Shown here: one piece after another, positions 1-12,640 of the stretch
Layout of the letters: every line of letters starts with the position of its first letter
Position numbering within the stretch: the stretch's first letter is position 1
NCBI GenBank assembly: GCA_903813345.2
Contig: CAIIXF020000011.1
Location: 11,196,842-11,256,841 of the forward strand
DNA length: 60,000 nucleotides
Direction of reading: 5' to 3'
From: Owenia fusiformis
Lineage: Eukaryota > Annelida > Polychaeta > Sabellida > Oweniidae
Translations under genes and position numbers: made by a program
Notes under the pieces: model-generated
Seen by the model: only the letters and a program-made list of their open reading frames with translations
The model's database searches: none
Told to the model about the DNA's origin: nothing

Positions 1-633
1 TGTTAGAATATCCGCTCTCGTCATCTCCAATAATATCATTTACAATATTCTTGATGTAAGAACATCTGCCCTCGTCATCTCCAATAATATCATTTACAAT
101 ATTCTTGATGTAAGAACATCCGCCCTCGTCATCTCCAATAATATCATTTACAATATTCTTGATGTAAGAACATCCGCCCTCGTCATCTCCAATAATATCA
201 TTTACAATATTCTTGATGTAAGAACACCCGCCCTCGTCATCTCCAATAATATCATTTACAATATTCTTGATGTTAGGATATCCACCCTCGTCATCTCCAA
301 TAATATCATTTACAATATTCTTGATGTTAGAATATCCGCCCTCGTCATCTCCAATAATATCATTTACAATATTCTTGATGTAAGAACATCCGCCTTCGTC
401 ATCTCCAATAATATCATTTACAATATTCTTGATGTTAGAATATCCGCCCTCGTCATCTCCAATAATATCATTTACAATATTCTTGATGTAAGAACATCCA
501 CCCTCGTCATCTCCAATAATATCGTTTACAATATTCTTGATGTAAGAACATCCAGCCTCGTCATCTCCAATAATATCATTTACAATATTCTTGATGTTAG
601 AATATCCGCCCTCGTAATCTCCAATAATATCAT
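1..633. repeat. 54-bp minisatellite array (about 11.7 copies), runs off the left edge
   Basis: The unit starts TGTAAGAACATCCGCCCTCG and repeats at exactly 54-bp intervals (1, 55, 109 ... 595) with no indel in the window. Copies differ by a few substitutions: TAAGAACATC and TTAGAATATC subtypes alternate, and there are single changes in copies 1, 2, 5, 6, 8, 10, 11 and 12. Because 54 is a multiple of 3, one frame on each strand stays open throughout. On the minus strand it encodes an 18-residue repeat containing NIVNDIIGDDEGG, and the frame is open from 649 to the edge. Just upstream of 649 on that strand is a good splice-acceptor sequence (TTATTTTCCCATAG). No in-frame Met is present, so it would have to be an internal exon. 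Silent and replacement changes are about equal in both candidate frames, so selection on a protein is not shown. Confidence 0.95.
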
Positions 634-649
634 ATAGCACAAGTTTTCC

Positions 650-927
650 CTATGGGAAAATAACATGGAAAATGTGGTTTTTATCTTTATCGCATTTCAA
701 TACCCATCCCCCTTTCAGATGCTATTAATAAAGTGTAGAAGAAACTTTTGATATATTTAAATTGAGAAAAACAAGATCCTCTTTTTGGGAAATAAGCCCT
801 AAAATTTTTAAAAAAGAGAAAAGGTGGGGTCCTATTCCATATTTTTTCAGAGAGTTGGATTGATATTTCACTATCATGGGGACTTCACTTTAAAGAAAAC
901 ATATTGTCTAAATAAAAACAATGTATT
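650..927. other. AT-rich spacer, nothing recognised
   Basis: I see no coding exon, hairpin or repeat similar to elsewhere in the window. Confidence 0.5.
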
Positions 928-1830
928 TACAATAACACGTCGCACGAAACTGGGAACAATTAGCGTAACATTATGGCGTTAAAAACCAAGACAAAACAAT
1001 GAGCAGCATAGGGCGCAAACAGCCTTACAACGTCAAAATCGACAAGCGTCACATTTTTGTAAAGATTAGTCAACCTAAAAATAAAATACTTTATCCTTAT
1101 CTAATCATGACAAAATTCACAGGTTAACAAGATCTCGAGGACAATATTTCTAAAATGTTTTTGAATTTAAAAAACGGTCAAGAATCCACTTGGGGCGTTG
1201 GTAAAAATTGATATGTATGGAATTTGTGGTAAAAAATCGATGCATCACATTTTTTTCAAGTCTCGAAAACCAGCTCTTATTTTAATATTATTTGCAAAAT
1301 AAACAAACTGATTATTGTTTTGTAAATTTTGCCATGACAATATTCTGCAGTTAATTTTTCTTTCAAATCAGACTTAAATTAGAAGGTTAAATGAAGGTAA
1401 ACGTATTGCTCGTCCCATTCGCCTTCAAAACCTTACACAATTTTAAAAATTTTAAAAGCGTTCATATACAATAATTTGAGCTCGAGCCGTTAAGCTATTG
1501 TGAACATGTTCCATTGAATAAATTGTGATATTTTAGTGGGATTTTGATCATTATTTCAAAAGTTATCCCAACAACGAGCCCTGTGAGCGTAAAGTGTTAC
1601 GTCTTACAGCGTATTTGACGATGTCGGGATATATTTAACTTTAAAAAAATGTTGGATCCCATCAAAATTTTGAAGGAAAAATAATTTCACTGAAATGCGA
1701 ATAAAAAATACTTCAAAATGATATATAAAACACATAGTTAGCTTTTTAAATAAGGCAGAGATTAACGCTCAAAGCTGAGATTAGCCTGTATTCCCCGAAT
1801 TGTCCCCAGGTCCGTGCACGTCATAAATGG
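928..1830 (+). mobile_element. Partial copy of a non-autonomous dispersed element (family also at 3812 and 10983)
   Basis: The stretch beginning ACGTCGCACGAAAC and ending near TGTCCCCAGGTCCRTGCAC aligns collinearly with 11181-12512. It lacks the outer ends seen in the 11-kb copy. It also lacks about 500 bp found at 11618-12128, so that stretch is probably an insertion in the other copy. No open transposase frame is visible. The class is unknown. Confidence 0.75.
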
Positions 1831-2987
1831 ACCTTTACTACATGTATCTGCAACACAGGACCGGACGACTGTGTATCACCCTTGTGCCGGTTTCCCACAA
1901 ACTTTGCAAAACCATCACTGGATAGATAAGCTATAAATATCAAGATGTCTTGGTTAGCGTGATTTCATGATAACCAAAGCAATCATGCACATTACGTAAA
2001 AGATTGGGCTAAAAAAGCATCAAACCTACCAAAAAGCACTTATTTTTCAAATATTTCCGACATTGAATTTTTTAAACTTAAATATCATTTAGAACCATTC
2101 AAGGCAACAAACAAATCAAAAATTGAGGGTAGGTTACTATCTAGTATATCACTTCAATTTTTTACTATGGGTGGGGAAACAAAATCTTCAAAAATATCCA
2201 TTTCGCTTTCAATTCACCAATTATCGCCCAAATTCACATGTTTTTCTTTAAGGTCAAGGTCACAATACTAAACTTACCTTTCTGATATTCTCTGATAGCT
2301 CTGCGTCACCATGAAACAAATACGTTTGGTCTGGATCAGCCATTTCCATCATAGATGTGAAAGCTGAACTATTAGTGTCAACCCAAAAAATCCTAAGAGG
2401 CTCCGTTAAGGTTTTATGTCCTGTTGCAGAACCCCTGTTTTAAATACTTTGAAAGAGTAGTATAGACAGTCCTTAGTATATTTATACAATTTAAGCCAAA
2501 TCCATTGGCGTTTTATAAAGTTATAGCGGAGTTAAACAGGGGTCCTTTTTTGAGCAAAACTCCTACCAAAAAATCCATTTTATAACTTTGCAATGCTGGT
2601 ATATAATCTCATTATAGGTACACACTTTACCACTAGAAAACAATAATTTAGTTATTTATTGATTTATGATAGCTATAGTTGGGGCAATAGGGTGGAGAAT
2701 CTGAAAAGTATTGAGGGTTTGTCTATTTTTATCTTTTTTATTTTAATTTTAATTTTGATATCATTACTTTGTTCCGAAGAAATTTGCCCAAAGGCTATAC
2801 TTTAATATTTTAGAAATGCATAAAGCTATGTTAATCTACACCTGGAAAAAAAATACCAGAAGAGTTTTATACCTATCATTTTTAAGAATACTTATTGGCA
2901 ATGTAAATGGTTTTCAAAAACATCAGCAAAAATACTTACTTTTGTCTATACATTTTCAGATAAACCATTTGATGAATAAACGCACGG
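1831..2987. other. Non-coding AT-rich stretch, nothing recognised
   Basis: The short frame at 2816-3046 lacks splice context and runs into the tRNA-like repeat, so I do not treat it as a gene. Confidence 0.5.
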
Positions 2988-3080
2988 AGCACACCGCGTC
3001 TCGTACTCGCAACCTCGTGGTTACGGCGCCCAATCGCCTAGCCTGAACGTGCTGGCGCCTAAGCCCTCTCGGCCGACTCG
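2988..3080 (-). repeat. tRNA-like sequence, probable SINE head
   Basis: Read on the minus strand, this GC-rich island in AT-rich DNA contains GTCGGCCGAGAGGGCTTAGG, which matches the D-arm and A-box layout of Leu/Ser-type tRNAs. About 50 bases later GAGTACGAGAC is a degenerate B box. The stems do not close cleanly, so it is not a working tRNA gene. A tRNA-derived SINE head is the best fit. A tail and target-site duplication were not found. Confidence 0.55.
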
Positions 3081-3811
3081 ACAACCCCAAATGTGACACG
3101 TTTGATGGATTAATTTCAAACTTTCAGGGATGTTTCTTTTATGCCAATCTAGAAATGATTACTGTAGTTAATGGTAATTTTGGATAAATATTAAGGCGAC
3201 CATTTTGGGTTTTCCGTATGAATGAAATGTCCCTTGGTGTTCTGGTCTTGGATTGTGATATCGGTTCTTGAATGGTGGGGGAAAGGGGGTATTAGACATT
3301 GTTTCTTTGCGTGGAAATATATGGACATATCAGGCTTTGGATATTCTGAGTACATGTTAAGGCATCTATCTTGAGTATATTCTATTCAATAAGGGTGCGA
3401 TATTGTTCACCATTTGTTTTGTTTATTTCTGTTAAACCCAGCAAAATGAAGTGCAACATAATGACGAATAACATGTGTATACTTTGAGTTTGCGGAAAAT
3501 AATGTCACATACTCACCAATTTAAATGGACACACAGTCTTAAAAATTGATGTGCAGAAACGATAGGCACATGACCTAAAAACTGATCATGTGTAGCATCA
3601 AATGTTAGAAATGCAAGGCATATGAACTTAAAAACTGATGTGAAGGATATGGCTGTGACAATAAATGTCAGACGCACAACCATTACAAGACACAGAGTGA
3701 ACAGAATCGCACCATTCAATAGAATACAGTTTTCGAGTCGGAGCATTCAAAATGGCCACCCTAAAATTTACCCAGATTGCCCAAAAAATTCAATCAGTTG
3801 TAACCTTTCAT

Positions 3812-4140
3812 AGTTTAGAAAACAACATCTGAGTGGAATGAAACAACCACAATGCATCGAGTCTTGGGTTTCAATTCTTTTCACAATTTGCAATTTTTTC
3901 TAAAAAATCATCTAAAAGAAACGAAATCACTAAAAGAACAAATATTCATTGAATTTTTTTGCAAGGGTCAAGTTGGCAAGTCATCAAATCCATTGTGAAA
4001 AGTCCATTCATCACCATGACAACTGTTTATTTGTGACCTTGCATGTGTTATTGATATTTCACACACCGTTTTATATGTGGAATACTGTGTTCGGATTGGT
4101 TCGAATTGGACACACCTTGCCTAGCTATGTGTGAATTTCT
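3812..4140 (+). mobile_element. Internally deleted copy of the 10983-12640 element
   Basis: The first about 140 bp (from TTTAGAAAACAACATCTGAGTGG to GCAAGGGTCAAG) match 10983-11145. The last about 110 bp (ATTGATATTTCACACACCGTT ... TGGACACACCTTGCCTAG) match 12540-12630. About 1.4 kb of the longer copy is missing, which defines the two ends of the family. The frame at 3949-4134 is incidental. Confidence 0.8.
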
Positions 4141-4479
4141 AATAATACACCAAATGACAAGGATTCAAATAAGGTTAATTTATGAGTCCCGTTTTATTTT
4201 ACTTTTTATGGTTTTGGCTGTACATTATCTGGAAAGCTATACATATTCTTTGAATAGGATGAATTACTAAAGTTTTATTCATCTTTCTAGCAGTAAATAG
4301 ATTAAATTTTAATCCAAAATATTGTATAATTTTGTCTCAAGTAGAAGAAAAAATCTAAAAATTGCATTTAATATCTAATCTGGTGAAATACAAAATTTGG
4401 CAACCCATATTTTATTTTTTCTGACATTGCAAAGTTGTTAGTGATATATTTGATGTGAAATAAATGTGTCTGCTCTGAA

Positions 4480-4611
4480 GAGGGATTGAAAATGGGTTTT
4501 ATTCCGAGGGACAATATGATATTGACCGAGTGAGAGCAGTACATGATATTGCCCAAGGCCAATATCATATTTTCTGAGGAATAAAACCCATATTCAATCC
4601 CGACCAGAAAT
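4480..4611. mobile_element. Palindromic MITE, copy 1
   Basis: An imperfect palindrome of about 130 bp. GAGGGATTGAAAATGGGTTTT ATTCCGAGGGACAATATGATAT on the left pairs with ATATCATATT...GAGGAATAAAACCCATATTCAATCCC on the right. Two related copies lie at 8821 and 9298. Confidence 0.8.
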
Positions 4612-4954
4612 AACTTATTCTGTAATGCATCCCTCTAAAATGTTACATTTGGATAATGCTAACATTATATTAAGTAATGCACATTGTTTGAAGTTAATTT
4701 CAAAGTTGTATCAAAGCCTTTATCAATTAGTCAAGGTTAAAAATACCCGGGGAACCCAAAATAGGTTATACCTAAAGGAAATATACCGAGGGAAAGATGA
4801 ATATGTATTCACCTCAATCAGAATGTGATATTTGATTTATCATTTCATTGGGATGTTGTACAAATTAGATGTATTTCTTTAAACCGTTTAATTCATAGAT
4901 ACAATACACGCGTGTCTCATATGAATAACCAAGATAAGCCACTTAAAATGCAAA

Positions 4955-5140
4955 ATATTTTTTCGAGGCTTTTTGGTAGAAAACGCTTTTGTTCGAGGCT
5001 TTCTCTAAAAACGATTTGGTTCGAGATATGTTTTTGGCAAAAAACGTTTTGCCTCAGGCATTTTTGGCAAAAACATTTTGGTTCCAGGCATTTTTGTCAA
5101 AAAACGTCTTGAGTTACGTTCTTCGAGGCTTTTTGGCAGA
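4955..5140. repeat. Degenerate short tandem repeat (about 28-32 bp unit)
   Basis: Five to six diverged units share the pattern GGCATTTTTGGCAAAAAACGTTTTG or CGAGGCTTTTTGGCAGA. The frames opening here in two registers on both strands arise from the repeat and are not genes. Confidence 0.7.
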
Positions 5141-7100
5141 GGAAGGGTATGGAGAATTGGTATGGAGAATAGTCGAGACAGATAAAGCGAGAGGGAGTCA
5201 GGAGAGTGGACCATTTCACAACCATTATCTTACCATAGCCGACCAGTTTATTTGTCAGGTTTTACATTCTCAGTATATTGTTATTGTATATCAAGTCATA
5301 TGTCCACCAGTAAAATATGCACAGGAAATATGATCCCTGTGGGACGCCACAAGTGAATTAGATCTTTAAAAAAGAATGAATGAGTCTACAAATGGGAACT
5401 GGAATTTGGCCTAAGGCATTGGGCTTACCATTAATGTGTTAATTTACAAAAAAGATATAGTTTTAATTCAATATAGGATGCTATAAATTTGAAGAATATA
5501 TGTTTTTATATCCCTTGCAACCTTGTTCAATGCTCTAAATTCGATCAGTACAGCCAGGTCAACGTAGTGCATTGTTTTAATTAAGCAAAATATATACTCC
5601 CCTTCATAGGTTTGGCAAATTGACAGCCCCGTTCGACCACGTTTTCAAATCTGTGTTGCAGATGTAAAATGCCGAGGAAGGTAACTACTTTGGAGGCTTT
5701 GAATATTATTTACTTCACTTCCAATACCCCCGATTTGTCCAACCTTTTTATCATCTAATAGGTTGTTTACCCACGCTGACTGGGTTATCTCAGGTGCGAT
5801 TTAACTTTTAATCTAATTTAATATAATTCATCTGCTTTAATCTAATTTATTAGTTATTTTTATAAGTAAAAATGTTTCTTTTAGTATTGCAGATGAGAAC
5901 AACAGACATAAGTAGAATTTGAGAAGGGAAGAGGAATATGTATGTTGCAATAATGCCTAGTGGTATCAAATATCATATGATATGACAGTATTATTGGCAA
6001 TGTTTGAATCTTTTATTCTTCTAATTATATTTTAATGTTATCATTATGAAATAATTATATCAATTTATAGCAAGTCAATTTTGGTAGTCATGTTTGAACG
6101 GATGTGAGTAGACGGGAAATGGGTGGCGAATAAATAATGTGAGATTATATTTCCAATATATAGGATAAAATTACAATATAGAAAATTACTGTTTGATTAA
6201 ATCAGATAAATGTATAATATATATAATCTTCTCACCCGAGATACTCAGTCAACGGGGATAGACAACTTAAATATTATTAATCGGGCAACGAACTTTTTGG
6301 TTGCATAACAATATAGTAGCCCAATTGATTACACTGCGCGCAGCATTCCAAGACGTTTTGGCTAAAACGTTTTAGAAAAATTAAGTTGAGTTTACTTAAC
6401 CATTTTCAAGACGTCTTAGGAAATAAGATCGAGTTTACACCTGTTTTCCCAAAATACGTCTTAGAGATATGTAGGTATACATGTAAAATGAAAAAAGCAG
6501 TTCAGTACTGGTTGAAGGACGGTTCAGTCAATATAGCTCCTTTCCCGCTTCTATACTTTGTACCCGACTTTGTAATAAAGAATGCATCGGTTTCAGAAAA
6601 ATATGACCTAAAGACAGCATTGTTAAAAGCATGAAAGAGAGCAGGAAGATTTTATGCATAAATTAGGATTATGATAAATCGTCAGGCAAATAAGTTCTTC
6701 TCAATTTTGGGATGATATTGGGAACAAGGGATAAGACAAAATAAAGGACCATGCGACAATGGAAAGTTTCAAATGTTTCGTTCAGCGCAACGCAAAAAAC
6801 TGGGCTAAGAGCTATTAGCTAAAACCGATGGATTTACACTCGCTTGTCCTAAAAACGTTTTAGCTAAGCGCTCTTAGCCGAGAGCTCTTCGGCAAATCTG
6901 GATTTACAACATTTGTAAAACGTTTTAACGCTAAACGCTAGTGTAAATCCAACAAGTGTCTCTTCCTCTATGTGCTCAGTTGCTAAAATGGAAAAAAACA
7001 TAATACGTATGATTTCGCTTTGGTGTAATTAATTCAAGTTATTTGTTTGTTTTATAAAATAATAACAGTACCAAGTACCAACGGTAGCAAGCTGGGAAGT
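5141..7100. other. Gene-free stretch with weak AAAACGTTTTAG palindromes
   Basis: Around 6340-6380 and 6840-6930 there are palindromic runs such as GCTAAAACGTTTTAG and GAGAGCTCTTCGG. They suggest an old foldback element, but I could not define its ends. No supported coding exon was found. Confidence 0.4.
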
Positions 7101-7949
7101 CATACACACCTCCATAATTTGGCAACCGTAGCTCCCTCATTGAACAACGTGTTAAAGCCTCTTTATGTTTGAATTTTTATTTCCATAACCTGCAAGGAAA
7201 ATACTTGTTATATTGATGGAAATGTATTTTGACTTCATTTCCAATGCCTTCACATTTTCCAAATTTTTTCCTCAAACACAATACAGGTCGAAAATTGATG
7301 ATAAATCTGATGAATTATTGAAAATCGACATTCCCATGTAAACCAATGGGAAATGGTAGGTTTGCCGCAAGTCGTAAGACAGAATATTCATCCATCCGAA
7401 TTCTTGCAAAAATACAAGTTAGGTAGTCAATTGAATTTGCTAACTTTTTTTGATAAAAAATTGATACGTTTCTTCAGGTTTAAAAAGTTATAGGTGTCCA
7501 AAGGCAAAATTATTTTTCAAAAAACTCCTCCCATTGAAATAACGGCGAACGGCGAAAAATGATTTTCAAAAATGACTTTGAAGCTCTGTAACTTTAGTAT
7601 TCATAAAGTAAACTGAACACTTTGCGTACAAAAACGGTAGACGATTCGATTTTCTATATAAATGTTTTTTTTGGTGAATCTTTTGTTGATTAGATATCCT
7701 GAAATCAGATTTGCCCCGAGCCCACCATTTCCCATTGGTTTACATGGGAATGACGATTTTCAAAAATTCATCTTTATCATCAAAAATTGGGAAACTTTGG
7801 GGGCATTGGAAAAGTCAAATTATATTTCCATTAATATTATACGTATTTACCTCACAGGTTATGTAAATAAAAATTCAAACATAAAGAGGCTTTAAAACGT
7901 GGTTCAATGAGAAAGTTAGGATTGCCAAACTTATGGAGGAGAGTGTATG
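7101..7949. mobile_element. Long inverted-repeat element (about 0.85 kb, arms about 200-260 bp)
   Basis: The left arm starts CATACACACCTCCATAATTTGG and continues through CATTGAACAACGTGTTAAAGC, CTTTATGTTTGAATTTTTATTT and CCCATGTAAACCAATGGGAAATGG. The right arm carries the reverse complement in the same order and ends GGAGGAGAGTGTATG. No transposase frame is visible. It is a foldback or MITE-type element. Confidence 0.8.
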
Positions 7950-7994
7950 AAGAAGCTTTTGAAACGGACACATGGAAAAACATCTAAATTCAAA

Positions 7995-8195
7995 TTAAAA
8001 CGTAATTTACGCCCGTGTAGCGCTAAATACGCCCGTTAAGAAGTCACTTCTATACGCGTTAAAACAAATACAGGCGTGAACTTATACGGCGTTAAAATGT
8101 TCAATAGCGGGCGTTAAGACATTGATATTTACACGCGTTGAGAAACATCTATACGCCCGTCGAGTTTATTTTAGCGCCGTAAATTATGAACCAAT
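7995..8195. mobile_element. Small palindromic repeat rich in ACGCCCGT
   Basis: The ends are inverted (CGTAATTTACGCCCG...AGCGCTAAA against TTTAGCGCCGTAAATTA), and internal ACGCCCGT or ACGCGTT motifs repeat about every 25-35 bp. Probably a MITE. Confidence 0.55.
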
Positions 8196-8820
8196 CATTG
8201 ACATTCTCTGTTCTCTATTAAACATGCAAAATATAAACGAATATTAAATACTCGTATGAACTCGTTCAACATGCAATTTGACATCGCCATCGTTAAATAT
8301 TGATACATAACTATAGAGAATAAATTGTTGGTAAAGTGTTAGCCAATATTAAAAAGATAATTATCACAAAATATAATGGCCATATATATGAAACATGATA
8401 TAAAAACAAGTTTTAATCAGCCGTATGTCGCAAAAGTAATAATGAACCGGAGACTAGTTAACGGCTTTGATGTGGTTTCAAGTTTAAACCACATCATATT
8501 ACCCCATAATTAGAAAATTCATATGATTAAGATGTCACTTTAGCGGGGCACTAGCACTCACGTTAACAAAAATGTTAACCTATTTTTTACCGGGGCAACC
8601 TTTTATTACAATGTTGAAAGCAAATTTTAAATAAAATGGCGAAATGAAAATGATATGTTTGGGATAACGATAAAATAGAAACTCCCTGGAATAGTAAATC
8701 ATAACGAACAAATGCAACAAAACATTTGTCAAATCACTCGCCATTTTTAACGTTGTTACGCGGAATATGCCATATCTTTATTGTCATGCGTTACCGATAT
8801 GTGCAATATATAGAGGTTAT

Positions 8821-8949
8821 TTACTGAGAGGGATTCAATATTGGTTTTATTCCGAGGGACAATATGATATTTCCCGAGGGCCCGGAGGGCTAGATGGAAA
8901 TATCGTATTGTCACGGGGAATAAACCCATATTTAATCTCGACCAGTAAA
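8821..8949. mobile_element. Palindromic MITE, copy 2
   Basis: Same family as 4480-4611: GAGGGATTCAATATTGG...TTCCGAGGGACAATATGATATTTCCCGAGG pairs with the CGGGGAATAAACCCATATTTAATCTCG end. The 61-residue frame here comes from the repeat. Confidence 0.8.
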
Positions 8950-9218
8950 TAAGCTTTTTATCCGATGATGTTCATGACTCTCTTCATAAAATAATTAGTT
9001 CAAAATCCATATCTAACGTTGTATGAAAAACAGACTTTGTATTTAGTCTATAAAATATGACTTTATAACTTCATGGCATTTTGAAATAGAATATAAAAAA
9101 TGTCGTCTCTCACACAAGAACATCATTATAGCAGGCTATCGACACAGCTGAACGTAATAGGAAGCTTTGTTTGGCGAAACTTCGTGAGCGGGATTGGGAG
9201 GTGAATACGAATATTTAC

Positions 9219-9480
9219 GATTTTCTTTCAATGTCGAAAATATTCCCGGGTGTTATACACCGGGAAGTAGTAGTGACATGGGATAAATAGAGGTCATTTA
9301 CTGGGAGGAATTCAATTTGGGTTTATTCCGAGGGACAAAATGATATTTCCCGAGAGTCCGGAGGGCCAGACTGAAATATCATATTGTCACACGGAATAAA
9401 CCCATATTGATTTTTTTTTCAATATCAAAAATATTCCCGGGTGTTATTCACCTGGAAGTACTAGTATCATGGGATAATAG
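9219..9480. repeat. Palindromic MITE copy 3 between a direct repeat
   Basis: The MITE (about 9298-9410) lies between two copies of a roughly 70-bp sequence, AATATTCCCGGGTGTTAT...CATGGGATAA, at 9219-9287 and 9409-9478. This implies a local segmental duplication that included the element boundary. Confidence 0.7.
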
Positions 9481-10982
9481 TGAATATGCGATACCCACTT
9501 GTGAATGGGCAAAGGAAAAAGGAGTCCCAACACAATTGTGATCACGACGAGTCAGTAAGCTCGTATGTAGGTACAGTTGTCATCTTTTTGCAATGATAAC
9601 ATGCCATTTCATCTGAAAATGCTTTTGTTTGGGTTATCTGAAGGAAAATTTCGAGTCAAGTGGCGTATTAATTTTGACCTCATTTTTGTGAATTTTAATT
9701 TCTGTCGGCAGAGAGAGGGGGTAGTGTCACAATTGACCAATTATTTCAAAAAGTAGATGTCTGACCCCTATTGAGAGTCAAAATGTAACTTTGCTTTTGA
9801 ACCTCAGATAGGCCAGTGGGGCCACATAAATCCATAACTCGAGATAAGAACTCAGGCGTTTGCCCTTTTGCCCATTGACTAGTATGGTGGCATAACGTAT
9901 GGCTGTTTTGCTTATTAATTACATGTGAAAGTGACCAACATCTTTCGCAATACATCATGTGGTTATTCTGATTGAGTTATACTTATATTTTTGTCAACTC
10001 GGTTAAAACGTCACTCCTAATGTCCAAGGAAGTTCGTATTTTTATTTGTTATATTACCACTCATATTTAACACACAGATAAGTCTACTACTGCGACAAAC
10101 CAGCATAAAGAAACAACATGTCCAGAGTATAATTGAAAGGGGCTTCGCATACATCTCAATAAACAAAGATTACAACAGGAACTAATGAGTACAAAAATAA
10201 TTTCTGGATAATTTATTTTTACTATGGTTAGCAATATAGTTATTCGACACTTCCGCAATGCGTTATTGGTTGCATACCGCAAGGTAAGAGGGCTATTATA
10301 TTCACTCATTCTTCTCTAAATTATCTAAAATTCCTGTTTAGATTTACCATGCAAATTAATGCTGTATTTTAGACACTGATTTCGTAACGGAAATGAATTC
10401 ATTTGGGACATAAAAATTTGAAATTTGGGAAACTTAAATGAGCTGAAACAATGAACTTTTCATATACGAATCAGGGGCGTTAGCAACAATTGTCAAGAGG
10501 TGTGTGCTTTTTGGGTTTGCAGGGGGTATGGGGGTTCACCCCTGACAATTTTAAAATGTATATTGTGTATGGATGCATTCTAAGCATTTCAAACTATAAT
10601 ATCTTAATATTTTTTCAGCAAATCTCACATTTTTTATATTTTTTTTGTGAGGGATGGGGAATAGCACCCATTGCCTCTGGCTACGCTCATGCGAATAGGG
10701 TTGAAAGCAACAAGAATACTTAGCATTTTGAATTTGAAAAAATAGAGAATCTATTCGTTGATCATACCTTATAAAATAACTCAACAAATCAAAATGAACT
10801 ATATATCTAAATTCATATTAAATAAAAATCTAGATTTTTGTTGGGAGGAAACGTTTTCCTTTTAAACTTTTCAGTACTACAATTTTTATTTGTTTAACGA
10901 TTTAAGCATTGGACTCAGTGCATTGTGTGCCGAACCATTCTACGAAGATCGATGTTATTTCAAAATCTTTGCATGACCCCAC
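9481..10982. other. Gene-free stretch, no clear features
   Basis: There are several 70-80 codon frames on both strands, overlapping one another and lacking splice context or recognisable motifs. I see nothing else definite. Confidence 0.4.
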
Positions 10983-12640
10983 AAAGTTTAGGAAACAACA
11001 TCTGAGTGGAATGAAGCAGCCACTACATTGAGTCTTGGGCTTCAATTCTTTTCAAACATTGCAAAATATTTTCTAAAATCACCTAAAAGATACAAAATCA
11101 CTTAAATAGCATATTTTGAATGAAAACTTTTGCAAGGGTCAAGTATTGGAAAACCCAATTTCAATCTCAATCGCTCATACACGTCGCACGAAACCGGGGA
11201 CAATTAGCGTAACATTATGGCGTCAAAATACCAAAACAAACCATTTCTTTGGGCGCAATCAGCCTTATAACGTCAAAAAACGACAAGCGTTACATTTTGT
11301 CAAGTTTAGTCAACCTAAAAATAAGATGCTTTATTCTTATTCAATCCTGGTTAAATTCACAGAGCAACAAGATCTCGAGGACGATATTTCCAAAATGTTT
11401 TTTTTTGATTTTTGAAAAACGGTCAGGAAATCCACTCGGGGCGTTAGTAGGAATTTGTGGTAAAAAATCGATGCGTTACATTTTTTCAAGTCTCTAAAAG
11501 CAAGTCTTATTTCCATATTATTTGAAAAATAAAGAAATCGGTTATTGTTTTGTAAATTTCCCATGACAATATTGTGCAGTTAATTTTTTGGAAATCAGAC
11601 CTAAATTAGAAAGTTAAAGATGCATTATGCCATAGACAATCAATGATTATGCCCCAGACAATCAATGATGTCATATTGTTATTGCTCATATAATATCTCA
11701 CATACCATGGATATATCTTGAGAATAACTTTTGGGTATATTATTTCCGAAATATCGGAAATAATCAACAGAACAACCAAACTTCAGTATTAAACACAATC
11801 GATTCCTCGGTTAGCGAGGGGAATCCCCATTGACTCACACAAGCGCCCACAAGCGCCTTGAACCAGGCAGCCAATCAGGTTTATGATAAACAAATTCAAC
11901 GACCAATCAGATAACAGGAGGACTTTCCTCCTCTATTCAAACTTCAGATTGAATTAATTTCTTCGAAAATAATTAGATCGGCCTGCACAATCGCAAAATT
12001 AACACTGAAAGAGGGGGATTTGAGACTTCTCAAGTAGATGGGTATATATGTGGTGAAACTTATTATGCAAAAAAGTCCAGAGGGGTCTTGATTGTGCTAT
12101 CCTATGGCACAGAGCCTCATTAAATAAATGTAAACTTATTGCTTGTCTCCTTCGCCTTCAAAACCGTACACAATTTTGTAAATTTTAAAAGCGTTCATAT
12201 AAGACAAATTGAACTGTAGCCGTTATGCAATTGTGATGTCATAATTGCACATGTTCTATTGAATTGAATTCTGATCAGTATTTCAAAAGTTATCCCGATT
12301 TCAACGTCGAATGTCGGGGTATATTTAACTTTAAAAATATGGTAGATCCCATCAAACATTTCAAGGAAAAATAATTTCAGTGAAATGCAAATAAAAAATA
12401 CATCAAAATGATACATAAAGAACATAATTAGCTTTTTAAATAAGGCAGATATCAACGCTTAAATCTGAGATTAGCCCGTATTTCCCGAATTGTCCCCAGG
12501 TCCATGCACTTCATATTAGCAACTGTACACAACAAATCCGTTATTGATATTTCACACACTGTTCATTATGTGAATACTCTGTTCGGATTGGCTGGAATCG
12601 GACACACTTTGGCTAGAATAACTCTGAAAGTATAGGGTCA
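10983..12640 (+). mobile_element. Longest copy of the non-autonomous element family, with a probable nested insertion
   Basis: The outer ends match the deleted copy at 3812-4140, and the interior matches 928-1830. Relative to 928-1830, bases about 11618-12128 are extra. That extra piece begins near ATGCATTATGCCATAG and ends near CTATGGCACAGAGCCTCAT, which is a partial inverted repeat, so it is probably a second element. Overlapping short frames at 11116-11564 are not conserved between copies. Confidence 0.75.

Noticed and set aside
1-633. CRISPR-like array
   Set aside because: The repeats are contiguous with no spacers, in a eukaryotic context; it is a minisatellite.
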